In this document: piece after piece, positions 1 through 8,732 of the stretch | How the letters are laid out: each line of letters opens with the position of its first letter | Position numbering within the stretch: position 1 is the stretch's first letter | Source: Bacteroidales bacterium | GTDB taxonomy: Bacteria; Bacteroidota; Bacteroidia; Bacteroidales; UBA1715 | Assembly (NCBI GenBank): GCA_016714605.1 | Contig: JADKDL010000011.1 | Location: forward strand, 104,950-168,949 | DNA length: 64,000 nucleotides | Direction of reading: 5' to 3' | Translations under genes and position numbers: made by a program | Notes under the pieces: model-generated | What the model was told of the DNA's origin: nothing | What the model saw: only the letters and a program-made list of their open reading frames with translations | Database searches by the model: none

Positions 1-57
1 ATTTGTCTTTAAAGTTATTAAATTTTGTTATTTTAACAACCTCTTTCTGGCCGAATT

Positions 58-633
58 TTGGGGAAGCCGACAGATGGAAAGGGGACTTTAATGGCTTGCA
101 AGAGTTCAATATTAAACAGCAACAGAAATCCAGGAATGACACAAGCACAATCAGAAGCAATTTTCACAAAATATTTAGGACAAACAAATTTTATTTGGCT
201 TGACGGACAAGCAGGACTTGATGTTACAGACCAACATATTGACGGATTTGCAATATTTGGAAATCAAAACACAATCGTTACAATGGAACAAAACGATTTA
301 TTAGATTATGATGTAAAACAATCTGACATAAACAAACTTTATGCTGCTAAAAGGAAAGACGGAACAGCTTATACATTCTTAAAAGTTCCATTGACACAAA
401 ACAATGTGGTAACAACAAATGGAACAAATTTAGGATACAAAGGTTCGTATATAAATTATTACATAGCAAACAATAAAGTGTTAGTACCAAATTATAACGA
501 CCCAAACGATGCAGTAGCAAATGGACTTATTCAAACACTTTATCCAACAAGAACGGTAGTAGGCATTGATGTAAGGAACTTATACGAAAACGGCGGAATG
601 ATACATTGTGTAACTCAACAACAACCTCAATAA
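58..633 (+). pseudogene. Agmatine deiminase/peptidyl-arginine deiminase family, C-terminal remnant
   Basis: About 190 residues that read as the C-terminal half of the agmatine deiminase (PAD_porph) family, which hydrolyses guanidino groups of agmatine or peptidyl-arginine. Visible family marks are LNSNRNP, the DQHIDGFAIF block, YINYYIANNKVLVPNYNDPND, and a terminal GGMIHC whose Cys is the catalytic nucleophile in the family. Family proteins are about 350 residues, so the N-terminal half is missing. Upstream of base 58 this frame has stops at 10-12, 19-21 and 34-36, and the other frames give only fragments. The gene is therefore broken at its 5' side, or a frameshift sits near the window edge. 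The TTG at 58 is not a credible start. A truncated attC-like motif follows directly. Confidence 0.7.
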
Positions 634-639
634 AAAACT

Positions 640-658
640 GCACACAACAAGGGTACCT
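640..658 (+). repeat. Truncated attC-like left half after the deiminase remnant
   Basis: The bases GCACACAACAAGGG lie just after the stop codon. They resemble the left boxes of the two fuller attC-like sites at 4523 and 6356 (CCCAACATGGGG and GCACAATATGGG). Six bases later the IS-derived repeat begins with GTTGCACAAC, so no right half of the site is present. Recognition is by comparison with the other gene ends in this array. Confidence 0.4.
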
Positions 659-725
659 GTTGCACAACTTCTCCATAAACTATTAAAATCCGAAAAACCT
701 CAAAAGCAGACCTCATTTCTGCCCT

Positions 726-1327
726 TTAGGCGAGGGTTGGTTTTTCAGTCGAGGTTGGGCTGGTAAAAATTTGCCGTGTTCTGATGACACATGTTGAAGA
801 CATAAAATGGCTATTTTGAAGTGTTTCCTGGATTTCTGGCATTTGATGGGCGATGGTTATGGTTTTTAGGCGAGTGAACTTGAGATATTTCTTGAGATTG
901 TAGGTCAAGGCTGCCATCAATACGTGTTTGTTTGCCTGGGTCATGCCTCGATTATTGATTTTTTTCATATTGAAGAAGTTGATCAGGGTATCCAAGACGG
1001 GATCTATCGTGCGGGATCGCATCTTGCTGATTTTTCGCCGTATTTGGGGTGTCGGCTCAACTTTTGATGCATCCGATCGTACAAAGGTTTGTGGATACTT
1101 TCTTCTATCTTCTTATACTTTGTCACCTGTCCGCAGCATTGCAATCTGAGTGGGCATTTGGCGCAGTCACTTTCGCTACTGCGATATTGCTTTTTATCAT
1201 AGCCTTTGCTATCCGTTTTGATCCCTTTGTAGGTCAAGTGGGCTCCTTGTCCTCCTTGTTTTTTACACTCATAGCGGTCGGCTTCTATGTTGTATTCAAA
1301 TCCTGGGCGATCTGGTTCATAGAGTCC
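726..1327 (-). pseudogene. IS1182-family transposase, 3' fragment with frameshift
   Basis: Two overlapping minus-strand reading frames together give the middle and end of an IS1182-type DDE transposase. The first has a Cys-rich segment (CAKCPLRLQCCGQ) that precedes the catalytic end. The second has MRSRTIDPVLDTLINFF and the RGMTQANKHVLMAALTYNLKKY end. The frames join near 1010-1020 at an A-rich run, so one base has been gained or lost. The N-terminal half is absent, so the protein cannot be active. Confidence 0.8.
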
Positions 1328-1328
1328 A

Positions 1329-1486
1329 AAATCATCGAATTTTACAAAAAGAAAAGACCTAATCGAAACCTTAATTGGCACATCCCAAATGAAGCTCATC
1401 AAATGAATGGTCTCTTACAACGGCAGTGGAAAACGTATTATAAAAAACAAAAAACGCATGACCCAATTATCAACTATAATGTTTAA
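1329..1486 (+). pseudogene. IS3-family transposase OrfB, C-terminal fragment
   Basis: About 50 residues, IIEFYKKKRPNRNLNWHIPN followed by EAHQMNGLLQRQWKTYYKKQ, match the extreme C-terminus of IS3-family integrase-core transposases (consensus YN..RPH..L...TP). Only the tail remains and it has no start of its own. The open frame running into it from 1049 is antisense to the IS1182-type gene and is not a real gene. Confidence 0.75.
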
Positions 1487-1513
1487 GTTTGTAAAAGAAA
1501 AAAAAATCTTGCG

Positions 1514-1544
1514 AAGAGGGGCTGCCATTTTTTGGTAGTCTCTT
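1514..1544 (+). terminator. Hairpin at the right end of the IS chimera
   Basis: AAGAG and GCTGCCA pair with TGGTAGT and CTCTT, using some G-T pairs, around a T-rich loop, and a short T run follows. The same hairpin is at 3721-3751 in copy 2 and 8592-8621 in copy 3. It lies just after the IS3 transposase stop and could end transcription before the passenger gene that follows. Confidence 0.45.
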
Positions 1545-1675
1545 TTCAAAAGAAATATTTATTTATAATTGAATATCTTATCCCTCAATCTTTAATAAAT
1601 TAGTCACCTTTTTTCAGGACGAGGCTCATTTTAGAAACACACCACAACCATTTACACATTCAAAATTAGTTATAT

Positions 1676-3040
1676 ATGCAAAGAAGAAATTTTATTAAAG
1701 ACGCACTAACAGGTTTACCGATAGTATTGTTGTCTCCAACAATACTAGCAAGTTGTTCAAAAAAAGATGACGATATATATCCTAGCGACAAAACTGTAAT
1801 CGTCATTGGAGCAGGAATTTCTGGACTTGCAGCGGCCAAAAAATTGAAAGGAAAAGGCTTTAATATAATTGTACTCGAAGCCCAAGACAAAGTAGGTGGA
1901 CGATTAAGAACCAATCGAACATTAGGAGTAGCATTTGACGAAGGAGCAAGTTGGATCCATGGAATCGACGGAAATCCAATTACAACTTTGGCACAAGAAG
2001 CTGGTATGACAACTGCTGAAACGGTTGATGATCAAGCAGATGCTTGCTATGATATTGGAGGAGTTTTACGAAGTCCCAATACTTATAATACTGCCGAAAC
2101 AGAATTATATAATATACTCGACACTATGATGAATAGTGGAAGCGCTGATCAAAGTTTTGAAACAGTTTTTAATTCATTATACCCAAGCCATACAACTGAC
2201 AGGCTTTGGAAATTCTTACTTTCCACTTATGTTACTTTTGACACAGGAGATTTAAATAATTTATCTTCCAAACTATACAATGAAGGAGAAGAATTTGGAG
2301 GCATTGAAAAAATTTCGACGAATGGATTTGACACCATTCCAAATTATTTAGCCAATGGACTAAATATCCAACTTAATCAACGAGTTTCAAAAATAGATTA
2401 TTCAAGTTCAAAAATAAAAGTAACACATAATGGGATGGAAAGTGAAGCAGATTATGTTTTAGTTACGGTTCCCTTAGGAGTTTTAAAGGCAAATTCCATT
2501 CAATTTACGCCTATTTTACCAAATACAAAACAAAATGCTATTCAAAAAATAGGAATGAATTGTGTAAATAAATTTTTATTAACTTGGAATACTCCTTTTT
2601 GGGACAACAATCAATATATTGTGTACACACCTGATACAAAAGATAAGTTTAACTATTTTGTCAATGTAAATAAATACAATCCGAGTGCAAATGCACTGAT
2701 GACATTTGCTTATGCTGACTATGCTAGGCAAACCGAAACAATGTCAGATGCACAAATAATAAGTGAAATAATGTTACATTTAAAAGATATTTATGGAAAC
2801 AGTATTCCGAATCCAACCAATATATTACGAACCAAATGGCAAACGAATGAAAACAGTTTTGGTGCTTATTCATACACAGCAGTTGGTACAGAAATGCAAC
2901 ATTTTGAAGACTTGTCTGAAGAGGTAAATGACAAATTGTTTTTTGCAGGTGAACATACAAATGTGGATTATTTCTCAACAGCACATGGAGCATATTTGAG
3001 TGGAATTAGAGAAGCGGATAAAATAATTGAATTACTATAG
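1676..3040 (+). CDS. Flavin monoamine oxidase family lipoprotein
   Basis: 454 residues. The N-terminus has a twin-arginine-like RRNFIKD start, a hydrophobic stretch and a lipobox LASC at 24-27, so it is probably exported folded with bound FAD and lipidated. Residues 41-50 give the dinucleotide-binding GAGISG, followed by VLEAQDKVGGRLRTN, the classic flavin amine oxidase opening. The C-terminal block FAGEHTNVDYFSTAHGAYLSG is the second FAD-contacting motif of the family. It should oxidise an amine or amino acid to an aldehyde or imine, ammonia and hydrogen peroxide. Substrate cannot be told from sequence. It stands alone between IS chimera copies 1 and 2 as a cassette-like unit; an attC-like left half follows at 3053. 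Confidence 0.9.
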   Translation: MQRRNFIKDALTGLPIVLLSPTILASCSKKDDDIYPSDKTVIVIGAGISGLAAAKKLKGKGFNIIVLEAQDKVGGRLRTNRTLGVAFDEGASWIHGIDGNPITTLAQEAGMTTAETVDDQADACYDIGGVLRSPNTYNTAETELYNILDTMMNSGSADQSFETVFNSLYPSHTTDRLWKFLLSTYVTFDTGDLNNLSSKLYNEGEEFGGIEKISTNGFDTIPNYLANGLNIQLNQRVSKIDYSSSKIKVTHNGMESEADYVLVTVPLGVLKANSIQFTPILPNTKQNAIQKIGMNCVNKFLLTWNTPFWDNNQYIVYTPDTKDKFNYFVNVNKYNPSANALMTFAYADYARQTETMSDAQIISEIMLHLKDIYGNSIPNPTNILRTKWQTNENSFGAYSYTAVGTEMQHFEDLSEEVNDKLFFAGEHTNVDYFSTAHGAYLSGIREADKIIELL

Positions 3041-3052
3041 AAAAAACGGCAT

Positions 3053-3067
3053 ATAACATGGGTAACT
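3053..3067 (+). repeat. Truncated attC-like left half after the amine oxidase
   Basis: ATAACATGGGTAACT lies 12 bases after the stop codon and matches the left box of the fuller attC-like sites. IS chimera copy 2 starts immediately after it. Confidence 0.4.
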
Positions 3068-3134
3068 GTTGCACAACTTCTCCATAAACCATTAAAATCC
3101 GAAAAACCTTAAAAACAGACCTCATTACAGCCCT

Positions 3135-3387
3135 TTAGGCGAGGGTTGGTTTTTCAGTCGAGTTTGGGCAGGTAAGAATTTGCCGTGTTCTGTTGGCACA
3201 TATTGAAGACATAAAATGGCTATTTTGGAGTGTTTCCAAGATTTCTGGCATTTGATGGGCGATGGTTATGGTTTTTAGGCGAGTGAACTTGAGATATTTC
3301 TTGAGATTGTAGGTCAAGGCTCCCATCAGTACGTGTTTGTTTGCCTGGGCCATGCCGCGACTATTGATTTTTTTCGCATTGAAGAAA
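3135..3387 (-). pseudogene. IS1182-family transposase, C-terminal fragment
   Basis: About 80 residues of the transposase C-terminus, including NSRGMAQANKHVLMGALTY and the NLKKYLKFTRLKTITIAHQM tail, nearly identical to the matching part of copy 1. It is fused at its 5' side to the IS3 remnant. It is non-functional. Confidence 0.75.
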
Positions 3388-3693
3388 AATAATATTGAAT
3401 TCAGCATGACTCAAACTGGTGATCCCTTAGAAAATACAGTGGCTGAACGTGCCAACAAAACCATCAAAGAAGAGTTTACAACAGATCAACAAATGAGTTT
3501 TAATAGCTTAAAAAATGCCAAAGAAACGATGTCCAAAATTATCGAATTTTACAACGATAAAAAACCTCATCGAAGCCTTAATTGGCACACCCCAAATGAA
3601 GCTCATCAAATGAATGGTCTCTTACAACGACAGTGGAAAACGTATTATAAAAAACAAAAAAAGCATGACCCAATTATCAACAATAATGTTTAA
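3388..3693 (+). pseudogene. IS3-family transposase OrfB, C-terminal fragment
   Basis: From the Met at 3406 the frame reads MTQTGDPLENTVAERANKTI and continues to IIEFYNDKKPHRSLNWHTPN. This is the last third of an IS3-family (IS150-like) integrase core, including the region of the final catalytic Glu (NTVAERANKTIKEEF). The upstream core is missing. Confidence 0.75.
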
Positions 3694-3850
3694 GTTTGTA
3701 AAAGGAAAAAAAATCATGCGAAGAGGGGCTGCCATTTTTTGGTAGTCTCTTTTCAAAAGAAATATTTATTAATCATTGAATATCTTATCCCTCAATCTTT
3801 AATAAATTAGTCAACTTTTTTCAGGACGAGGCAACTTAAAAAACAACACT

Positions 3851-4513
3851 ATGACAGACAATAATCAATCTCGAAAAAATTTCATCAAGACGATTTCGTT
3901 GGGAATTATTGGAACAAGTATTTTGACATCTTGTGACAATACAAAAACTCAAAGCATTGAAACAAATAGCAATGTTAAGGTTTCAGACAAACCATTAAAG
4001 CCTGTTTTGACTAAATTTGGACAAAATCAAAAAGCTCCAGACGGAATAGATTTTGGCTTTAAGATTAGAAGTTCTCAAACTAATGGACAATATTGTTGCA
4101 CAGAAGAAACTTTGCCAGCAAAAACACTAGGAGTTCATCTTCATATGCACGACAAGTTAGACGAAATTATGAGAGTGCTAGAAGGAACAGTTCACGTTTT
4201 AGTTGGAGAAGAAGTATTTGAAATAAATGCAGGAGAGTGGCATTTACGACCTCACGGAATTCCACATACTTATTGGAATCAGACTGACAAACCTGCCAAG
4301 TTAATTGATATGTTTCTAAATCAGGACTTTGACAATTTTTTAGATGAACTTTTACGAATTAGTGCAAAACTAAAAGAACAGAATTTAAGCCCAGACTCAC
4401 CACAAGCGACGGAACTTTATTCAAATCTTGATAATAAATATGGAATTACTTCATATCACGACAAAACACAAGGACTTTTAGACAAATATGGACTAAAAAT
4501 GGCAGAAATATAA
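3851..4513 (+). CDS. Cupin-domain lipoprotein
   Basis: 220 residues. The N-terminus (SRKNFIKTIS, hydrophobic stretch, lipobox LTSC ending at Cys28) suggests Tat- or Sec-dependent export and lipid attachment. A single cupin_2 domain covers roughly residues 85-150. Its metal-site residues are visible: H96, H98 or H100, E105 and H139, in HLHMHDKLDE and GEWHLRPHGIPHT. Such domains bind a metal and can be enzymes or ligand-binding proteins; the substrate is not evident. It sits just after IS copy 2 and just before an attC-like site, so it is the passenger of one cassette. Family level is sure, role unknown. Confidence 0.85.
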   Translation: MTDNNQSRKNFIKTISLGIIGTSILTSCDNTKTQSIETNSNVKVSDKPLKPVLTKFGQNQKAPDGIDFGFKIRSSQTNGQYCCTEETLPAKTLGVHLHMHDKLDEIMRVLEGTVHVLVGEEVFEINAGEWHLRPHGIPHTYWNQTDKPAKLIDMFLNQDFDNFLDELLRISAKLKEQNLSPDSPQATELYSNLDNKYGITSYHDKTQGLLDKYGLKMAEI

Positions 4514-4522
4514 AAACCGAAC

Positions 4523-4655
4523 ACCCAACATGGGGTTTGCAATATGGCGGCTAAAGTGCTTCTATCAAACATTTGTGCATGGCTCAACAGCAGCAATTCT
4601 ATTGAACCTTTATGCTAAATTTCCGCCACCTTCGCCAAGCCGAAAACCGTTGGGC
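4523..4655 (+). repeat. attC-like recombination site 1
   Basis: ACCCAAC at 4523-4529 fits the integron R'' consensus RYYYAAC and GTTGGGC at 4649-4655 fits the R' consensus GTTRRRY. They pair with each other in all but one position. Inside, TGGCGG (4545-4550) pairs with CCGCCA (4623-4628) as L boxes would, and the middle is an imperfect dyad. Total length is 133 bp, within the known attC range. The site lies directly after a gene and before the next, in cassette orientation. Confidence 0.6.
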
Positions 4656-4697
4656 GTAATATTAGAGCCACTAACCCAAGTATGATAAAATGAATTA

Positions 4698-6347
4698 ATG
4701 AGGAAAGCACTTTTTACAATTATAGCTGTTTTTCAATTTTTGACCTACGGCTTTGCACAGACAAATCCTACTGATAGCTTGTACAACCAAGCTATGGATT
4801 TTTACGACCAAAAAAAATTTAAGCAATCGGCTTTATTATTTGACAAGGTACTCTTATCAAAAAGTAGTTCTGACCCTGACATTTTATATAATGTAAGTTG
4901 TGTGTATTCACTTAATGATGAATCCCAAAAAGCATTAAAATATTTAAATATATTAGCAGACAATTATTATTATTCAGATATAGAACATATAAAGACGGAT
5001 ACAGATTTAGAAAATTTACGACAATTAGCAGAATGGAAACCTTTAATTGAAAAGGTGACTAAAAATAAAGAAACCCTGCCGAAACGAAGACGAACAAAAA
5101 TTCAGAAAGAGCTTCTAAAAACCAAAAATCTATTAAATGCTGACAATGGTAAGCTTTGGAATGGAAATATTTGGAACGATAATATTTTGGTTTTAGATGA
5201 AAACGAAATCATTTATACTTTGAGAAATGATCTCACCAATACCTCAAATGACAGTTTGTTATTTTATAAATCAGTAAAAGAAAAAACGCTCTTACACGTT
5301 AATACTAACCAAGAATTTGAAGGTGAACAATGGGCAATAGTCCAGAATTATGACATCACACCATCCGACAGTTGTCAAACACCTATTCACGAATTATTTC
5401 ATTTATACCATTCCAAACAAATAAATATTGCAGGAAATATTGTTGAATATTTAGATAACTATAAAGCAAAAATATTTTTACGTTCAGAGTTTGAGGCATT
5501 AAGAAACTGCATAAAATCTTTGCAAACAAACAATGAAACAGCAGCAAAGCAATTCTTAAATGACGCCATTTATTTTAGAACTAAAAGAGAAAAGCAATTT
5601 AAAAATCAAAACCATTATGCGTTAGAATTAGAAACTTTAGAAGGACTTGCTTCTTACACAGGCTACAAATTATCCGCCTATACGGATTTATACAGAATGG
5701 CTATTTTAGAACTCAATGGAAGAGAAAATCCAACAGGCTTGAATCGTTCTTTTGCTTATGCCACAGGTTTAGCTTATGGTTTAATTTTTGATCACTTTCA
5801 AATAAAATGGAGGACTGATTTAAAACATATTTATTCGTTCCGAGAAATATATAATCAACAAAAGACTTTTAAGCAATCGGCAGGCGGTAAAAGCGAGAAC
5901 ATAAAACAACGAAACAATTATTATAAAATTGAAAGAGAGGAAATCAAAAGAAAACTGACTAATGACAGCATAAGACAATTTTATAAAAATCTTTTTATCA
6001 AACAGCCCGTTTTGGTGGTACATAGAGACACATCAGACAAAACCTATTATATGTCATTTGACATGAATAGTACATTTACACTTGGCAAAGAAGGTATTGT
6101 TTATTCAGAAATTTCAAGCTCATCGACAAATCCATTAGTGTTTGGCAATTTTAGAACAACAGGTGAGACCCAAATTGGGAAAACAGGAATTTTAATTACA
6201 AGTAATTTCGGTAAACTTACATTTTCTAAACCTTTAAAAATAGAAGACAATATTATTACAGGCGAAAATTATGTTATTGAATTAAACAAAGGTTGGACGG
6301 TTAAACAATTGGATAAAAAAGGAAATTTAGAAATTGTAAAAGAATAG
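4698..6347 (+). CDS. Secreted TPR protein with HExxH motif, putative metallopeptidase
   Basis: 549 residues starting with a clear signal peptide (cleavage near FAQ at 21). Residues about 25-110 look like TPR repeats (SLYNQAMDFYDQKKFKQSAL; DPDILYNVSCVYSLNDESQKAL). HELFH at 231-235 is a zinc-site HExxH, followed about 30 residues later by RSEFEALRN, which could supply the third ligand. I do not recognise a named peptidase family. The end (from about residue 435) is beta-rich and may be a small separate domain. The gene forms a complete cassette between attC-like sites 1 and 2, so it may have been acquired as a single-gene unit. Confidence 0.7.
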   Translation: MRKALFTIIAVFQFLTYGFAQTNPTDSLYNQAMDFYDQKKFKQSALLFDKVLLSKSSSDPDILYNVSCVYSLNDESQKALKYLNILADNYYYSDIEHIKTDTDLENLRQLAEWKPLIEKVTKNKETLPKRRRTKIQKELLKTKNLLNADNGKLWNGNIWNDNILVLDENEIIYTLRNDLTNTSNDSLLFYKSVKEKTLLHVNTNQEFEGEQWAIVQNYDITPSDSCQTPIHELFHLYHSKQINIAGNIVEYLDNYKAKIFLRSEFEALRNCIKSLQTNNETAAKQFLNDAIYFRTKREKQFKNQNHYALELETLEGLASYTGYKLSAYTDLYRMAILELNGRENPTGLNRSFAYATGLAYGLIFDHFQIKWRTDLKHIYSFREIYNQQKTFKQSAGGKSENIKQRNNYYKIEREEIKRKLTNDSIRQFYKNLFIKQPVLVVHRDTSDKTYYMSFDMNSTFTLGKEGIVYSEISSSSTNPLVFGNFRTTGETQIGKTGILITSNFGKLTFSKPLKIEDNIITGENYVIELNKGWTVKQLDKKGNLEIVKE

Positions 6348-6355
6348 AAACGAAA

Positions 6356-6487
6356 GCACAATATGGGTTTGCCAATAGTGGGGCAGAATCGTAGGTTTGA
6401 ACATTGAGAATACTATTGAACATAATCGTAAATTTGAGCACTAATATTTCAAAAATCCCCACCTTCAGCAACAATGAATCGTTGTGC
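6356..6487 (+). repeat. attC-like recombination site 2
   Basis: GCACAAT at 6356-6362 pairs in six of seven positions with GTTGTGC at 6481-6487, the R''/R' arrangement; GTTGTGC departs from GTTRRRY at one base. AGTGGGG (6377-6383) can pair with CCCCAC (6457-6462). Both this site and site 1 are followed by the same GTAAT. The interior holds two near-copies of ATCGTARRTTTGARCA. Length is 132 bp, one less than site 1. Confidence 0.55.
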
Positions 6488-6513
6488 GTAATCTTAAAAT
6501 AAATATCGTAAAT

Positions 6514-7902
6514 ATGAAAATATCAAAATTATTAATTGTTTTATTTATTGCAAATATTCAAATATTAATTGCTCAAATTCCGCACTTAACAGGAGAAGTA
6601 AAAGTTTCAATATTAAACGGAACTATTGACGGTGATTTGGAATATTCAAACTTACCAAAACTAAAAAATTATAGTATTTGGCTAAATACTGGATTGAATT
6701 TGAGATATTTTAGAGATGGAGAAGATAAATTCAATTATGGAAACATAAAATATTATGATGAAGAAAAATCAAGTGAAGCATTTCAATATTATTTTCCTGA
6801 TAAAGATAATAAAGACAGATTTTTACCAGAAAAATTCAAAATAAATTATGTTGGGAAATTTCCTGTAATAAGTGACACACTAAAGGCAAGCAATCGTGGA
6901 GATTGGAAAGGAAATATTGCATTTAACGGAAAAAGCATAAGAGCATCTGAACAAACAGCTTGGTATCCAATATTATACGATATTGAAAATGATGTTGAGC
7001 TTAACAAAGTTACATATGACATAAAAATTAATTGTATTGATTGTGAAAGTATTTACTTGAATGGTTCGTCACCAATTAAAGGAAAAACTGCGAATTTCAA
7101 ATCTGATAAACCAATTTCTATGATGCTATTTGCAGGCATATTTGATTTCACAAAAAATAATCATACTTATTTTATAAACACGGAGCTAAATTCAGAACAA
7201 GAAAAAGTTCTTGGGAGTTGGACAGATAAAATAGTAAATTTTTATGAAAATAAGTTCAAAATTCCCTACGAGAATTCTGTAACTTATTTATATACAACAC
7301 CAATTTCTAAAAAAAATGCTTGGATGTTTGTAACTTATCCTACAATAGCAATTATTGGTCAAGAAAAATATAATGTAAAAAGTTATTTTGCCCCAAACAC
7401 AAATAAGTTGAAGGATAATTCTAATATTGAATATTTTGCTCATGAACTTGGGCATTATTATTTCGGAACTGTAATTGTACCTAATTCTGAATTAAGATGG
7501 GTTTTTCTTGAAGGTTTAACTGAATATTTAGCATTACAAACCGTAAAAGAAGTTTTAGGGGAAGAAAGTTATCATAAAAAAATTGATACTTATTTGAAAG
7601 GAACAATCGATTATATTCCTAAATCAATGGCAACTATTAAAAATAGCGAAATTGATGAAACTTATAGATATTATTATGTTCCACTTCTTGTCACTGCATT
7701 GGAAAAAGAAATAGGTAAAGAAAGAGTTTGGAATTGGTTAAGAACAGTTTTAAAATCTGAAAAATCAGTAAAAACAGATTACGAATTTTTTAAAACCTCA
7801 CTAGTCAAAAGTGGAATTAAAGAAATTGAATTTAAAAACTTTGAGGAAAAGTATATCTTATCTGAAAAAGCAAAAGAAAACGTAAACAAAATTGTAAAGT
7901 AA
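6514..7902 (+). CDS. M1-like gluzincin metallopeptidase, secreted
   Basis: 462 residues from the ATG at 6514. A GTG at 6484 is in frame but lies inside attC-like site 2, and the ATG gives a proper signal peptide (KISKLLIVLFIANIQILIAQ). HELGH at 310-314 and E333, with 18 residues between, is the HExxH-18-E zinc site of M1 aminopeptidases and relatives. The N-terminal part would be the beta-sandwich domain. It probably trims peptides at the cell surface or periplasm. The gene is cassette-like: attC-like site 2 in front, a truncated site and IS copy 3 behind. Confidence 0.8.
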   Translation: MKISKLLIVLFIANIQILIAQIPHLTGEVKVSILNGTIDGDLEYSNLPKLKNYSIWLNTGLNLRYFRDGEDKFNYGNIKYYDEEKSSEAFQYYFPDKDNKDRFLPEKFKINYVGKFPVISDTLKASNRGDWKGNIAFNGKSIRASEQTAWYPILYDIENDVELNKVTYDIKINCIDCESIYLNGSSPIKGKTANFKSDKPISMMLFAGIFDFTKNNHTYFINTELNSEQEKVLGSWTDKIVNFYENKFKIPYENSVTYLYTTPISKKNAWMFVTYPTIAIIGQEKYNVKSYFAPNTNKLKDNSNIEYFAHELGHYYFGTVIVPNSELRWVFLEGLTEYLALQTVKEVLGEESYHKKIDTYLKGTIDYIPKSMATIKNSEIDETYRYYYVPLLVTALEKEIGKERVWNWLRTVLKSEKSVKTDYEFFKTSLVKSGIKEIEFKNFEEKYILSEKAKENVNKIVK

Positions 7903-7922
7903 AAACATCGAAAAAGACTTCG

Positions 7923-7938
7923 TACAACAGCCGTAACT
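7923..7938 (+). repeat. Truncated attC-like left half after the M1-like peptidase
   Basis: TACAACAGCCGTAACT follows the gene by about 20 bases and corresponds in position to the left boxes after the other genes. The match to AACATGGG is weaker here. IS chimera copy 3 begins at 7939. Confidence 0.3.
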
Positions 7939-8005
7939 GTTGCACAACTTCTCCATAAACCATTAAAATCCGAAAAACCCCAAAAACAGACCTCATTACA
8001 GCCCT

Positions 8006-8254
8006 TTAGGCGAGGGTTAGTTTTTCAGTCGATTTTGGGTAGGTAAGAATTTGCCGTGTGCTGTTGGCACATATTGAATACATAAAATGGCTATTTTGGA
8101 GTGTTTCCTGGATTTCTGGCATTTGATGGGCGATGGTTATGGTTTTTAGGTGAGTGAACTTGAGATATTTCTTGAGATTGTAGGTCAAAGCTGGCATCAG
8201 TACATGTTTGTTTGCCTAGGCCATGCCTCGACTATTGATTTTTTTCATATTGAA
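8006..8254 (-). pseudogene. IS1182-family transposase, C-terminal fragment
   Basis: Shorter readable tail of the same transposase (LTYNLKKYLKFTHLKTITIA). The Met that starts the longest open frame replaces a residue inside the conserved VLMAALTY block and is not a true start. Confidence 0.7.
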
Positions 8255-8255
8255 G

Positions 8256-8564
8256 AAAAATAATATTGAAATTAGCATGACTCAATCGGGTGATCCCTTA
8301 GAAAATGCAGTAGCAGAACGCGTCAACAAAACCATCAAAGAAGAGTTTACAACAGATCGACAAATGAGTTTTAATAGCTTAAAAAATGCCAAAGAATCCA
8401 TGTCCAAAATCATCGAATTTTACAACGAAAAAAGACCTCATCGAATCCTAAATTGGCACACCCCAAATGAAGCTCATCAAATTAATGGTCTCTTACAAAG
8501 ACAGTGGAAAACGTATTATAAAAAACAAAAAACTCATGACCCTATTATCAACAATAATGTTTAA
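8256..8564 (+). pseudogene. IS3-family transposase OrfB, C-terminal fragment
   Basis: Reads MTQSGDPLENAVAERVNKTI, then IIEFYNEKRPHRILNWHTPN, and ends like copies 1 and 2. It holds the last third of the integrase core only. Confidence 0.75.
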
Positions 8565-8732
8565 GTTTGTAAAAGGAAAAAAAATCTTGCGAAGAGGGCT
8601 GCCATTTTTTGGTAGTCTCTTTTCAAAAAAAATATTTATTAATCATTGAATATTTTATCCCTCAATCTTTAATAAATTAGGCAACTTTTTTTCAGTACGA
8701 GGCAAACCTTATCGGAAGTATACTATAAACAA

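Larger units (their letters stand above)
659..1625. mobile_element. Chimeric IS remnant repeat, copy 1 (967 bp)
   Basis: This is the first of three related repeats (others at 3068-3832 and 7939-8703). The left end starts GTTGCACAACTTCTCC and carries the 3' part of an IS1182-type transposase on the minus strand. The right end carries the 3' part of an IS3-type OrfB on the plus strand and finishes with TTTTTTCAGGACGAGGC. The two ends do not match as inverted repeats, so this is a fusion of two different IS remnants rather than one transposon. Copy 1 keeps about 350 bp more of the IS1182-type gene and less of the IS3 gene than copies 2 and 3. Confidence 0.75.
3068..3832. mobile_element. Chimeric IS remnant repeat, copy 2 (765 bp)
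   Basis: Same ends as copy 1 and very similar sequence. The IS1182-type part stops near 3387, where an IS3-type OrfB fragment begins. Copy 3 has the same junction and the same total length of 765 bp, so copies 2 and 3 descend from one rearranged molecule. Copy 1 has a different internal junction. Confidence 0.75.
7939..8703. mobile_element. Chimeric IS remnant repeat, copy 3 (765 bp)
   Basis: Near-identical in layout to copy 2: GTTGCACAACTTCTCC left end, IS1182-type fragment on minus, junction near 8255, IS3-type fragment on plus, hairpin, and the CAGTACGAGGC right end. Point differences from copy 2 show that the copies have been diverging for some time. Confidence 0.75.

Noticed and set aside
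1049..1486. Plus-strand open frame of 145 codons with apparent membrane helices
   Set aside because: It is mostly the antisense of the IS1182-type transposase; only its last 50 codons, from the IS3 remnant, are a real coding relic.
3337..3405. Start of a longer plus-strand frame leading into the IS3 fragment of copy 2
   Set aside because: The first 20 or so codons are antisense IS1182 sequence; the fusion is an accident of the junction.
6384..6450. Direct repeats of ATCGTARRTTTGARCA as a possible CRISPR or iteron
   Set aside because: Only two imperfect units inside attC-like site 2; no further units or spacers.
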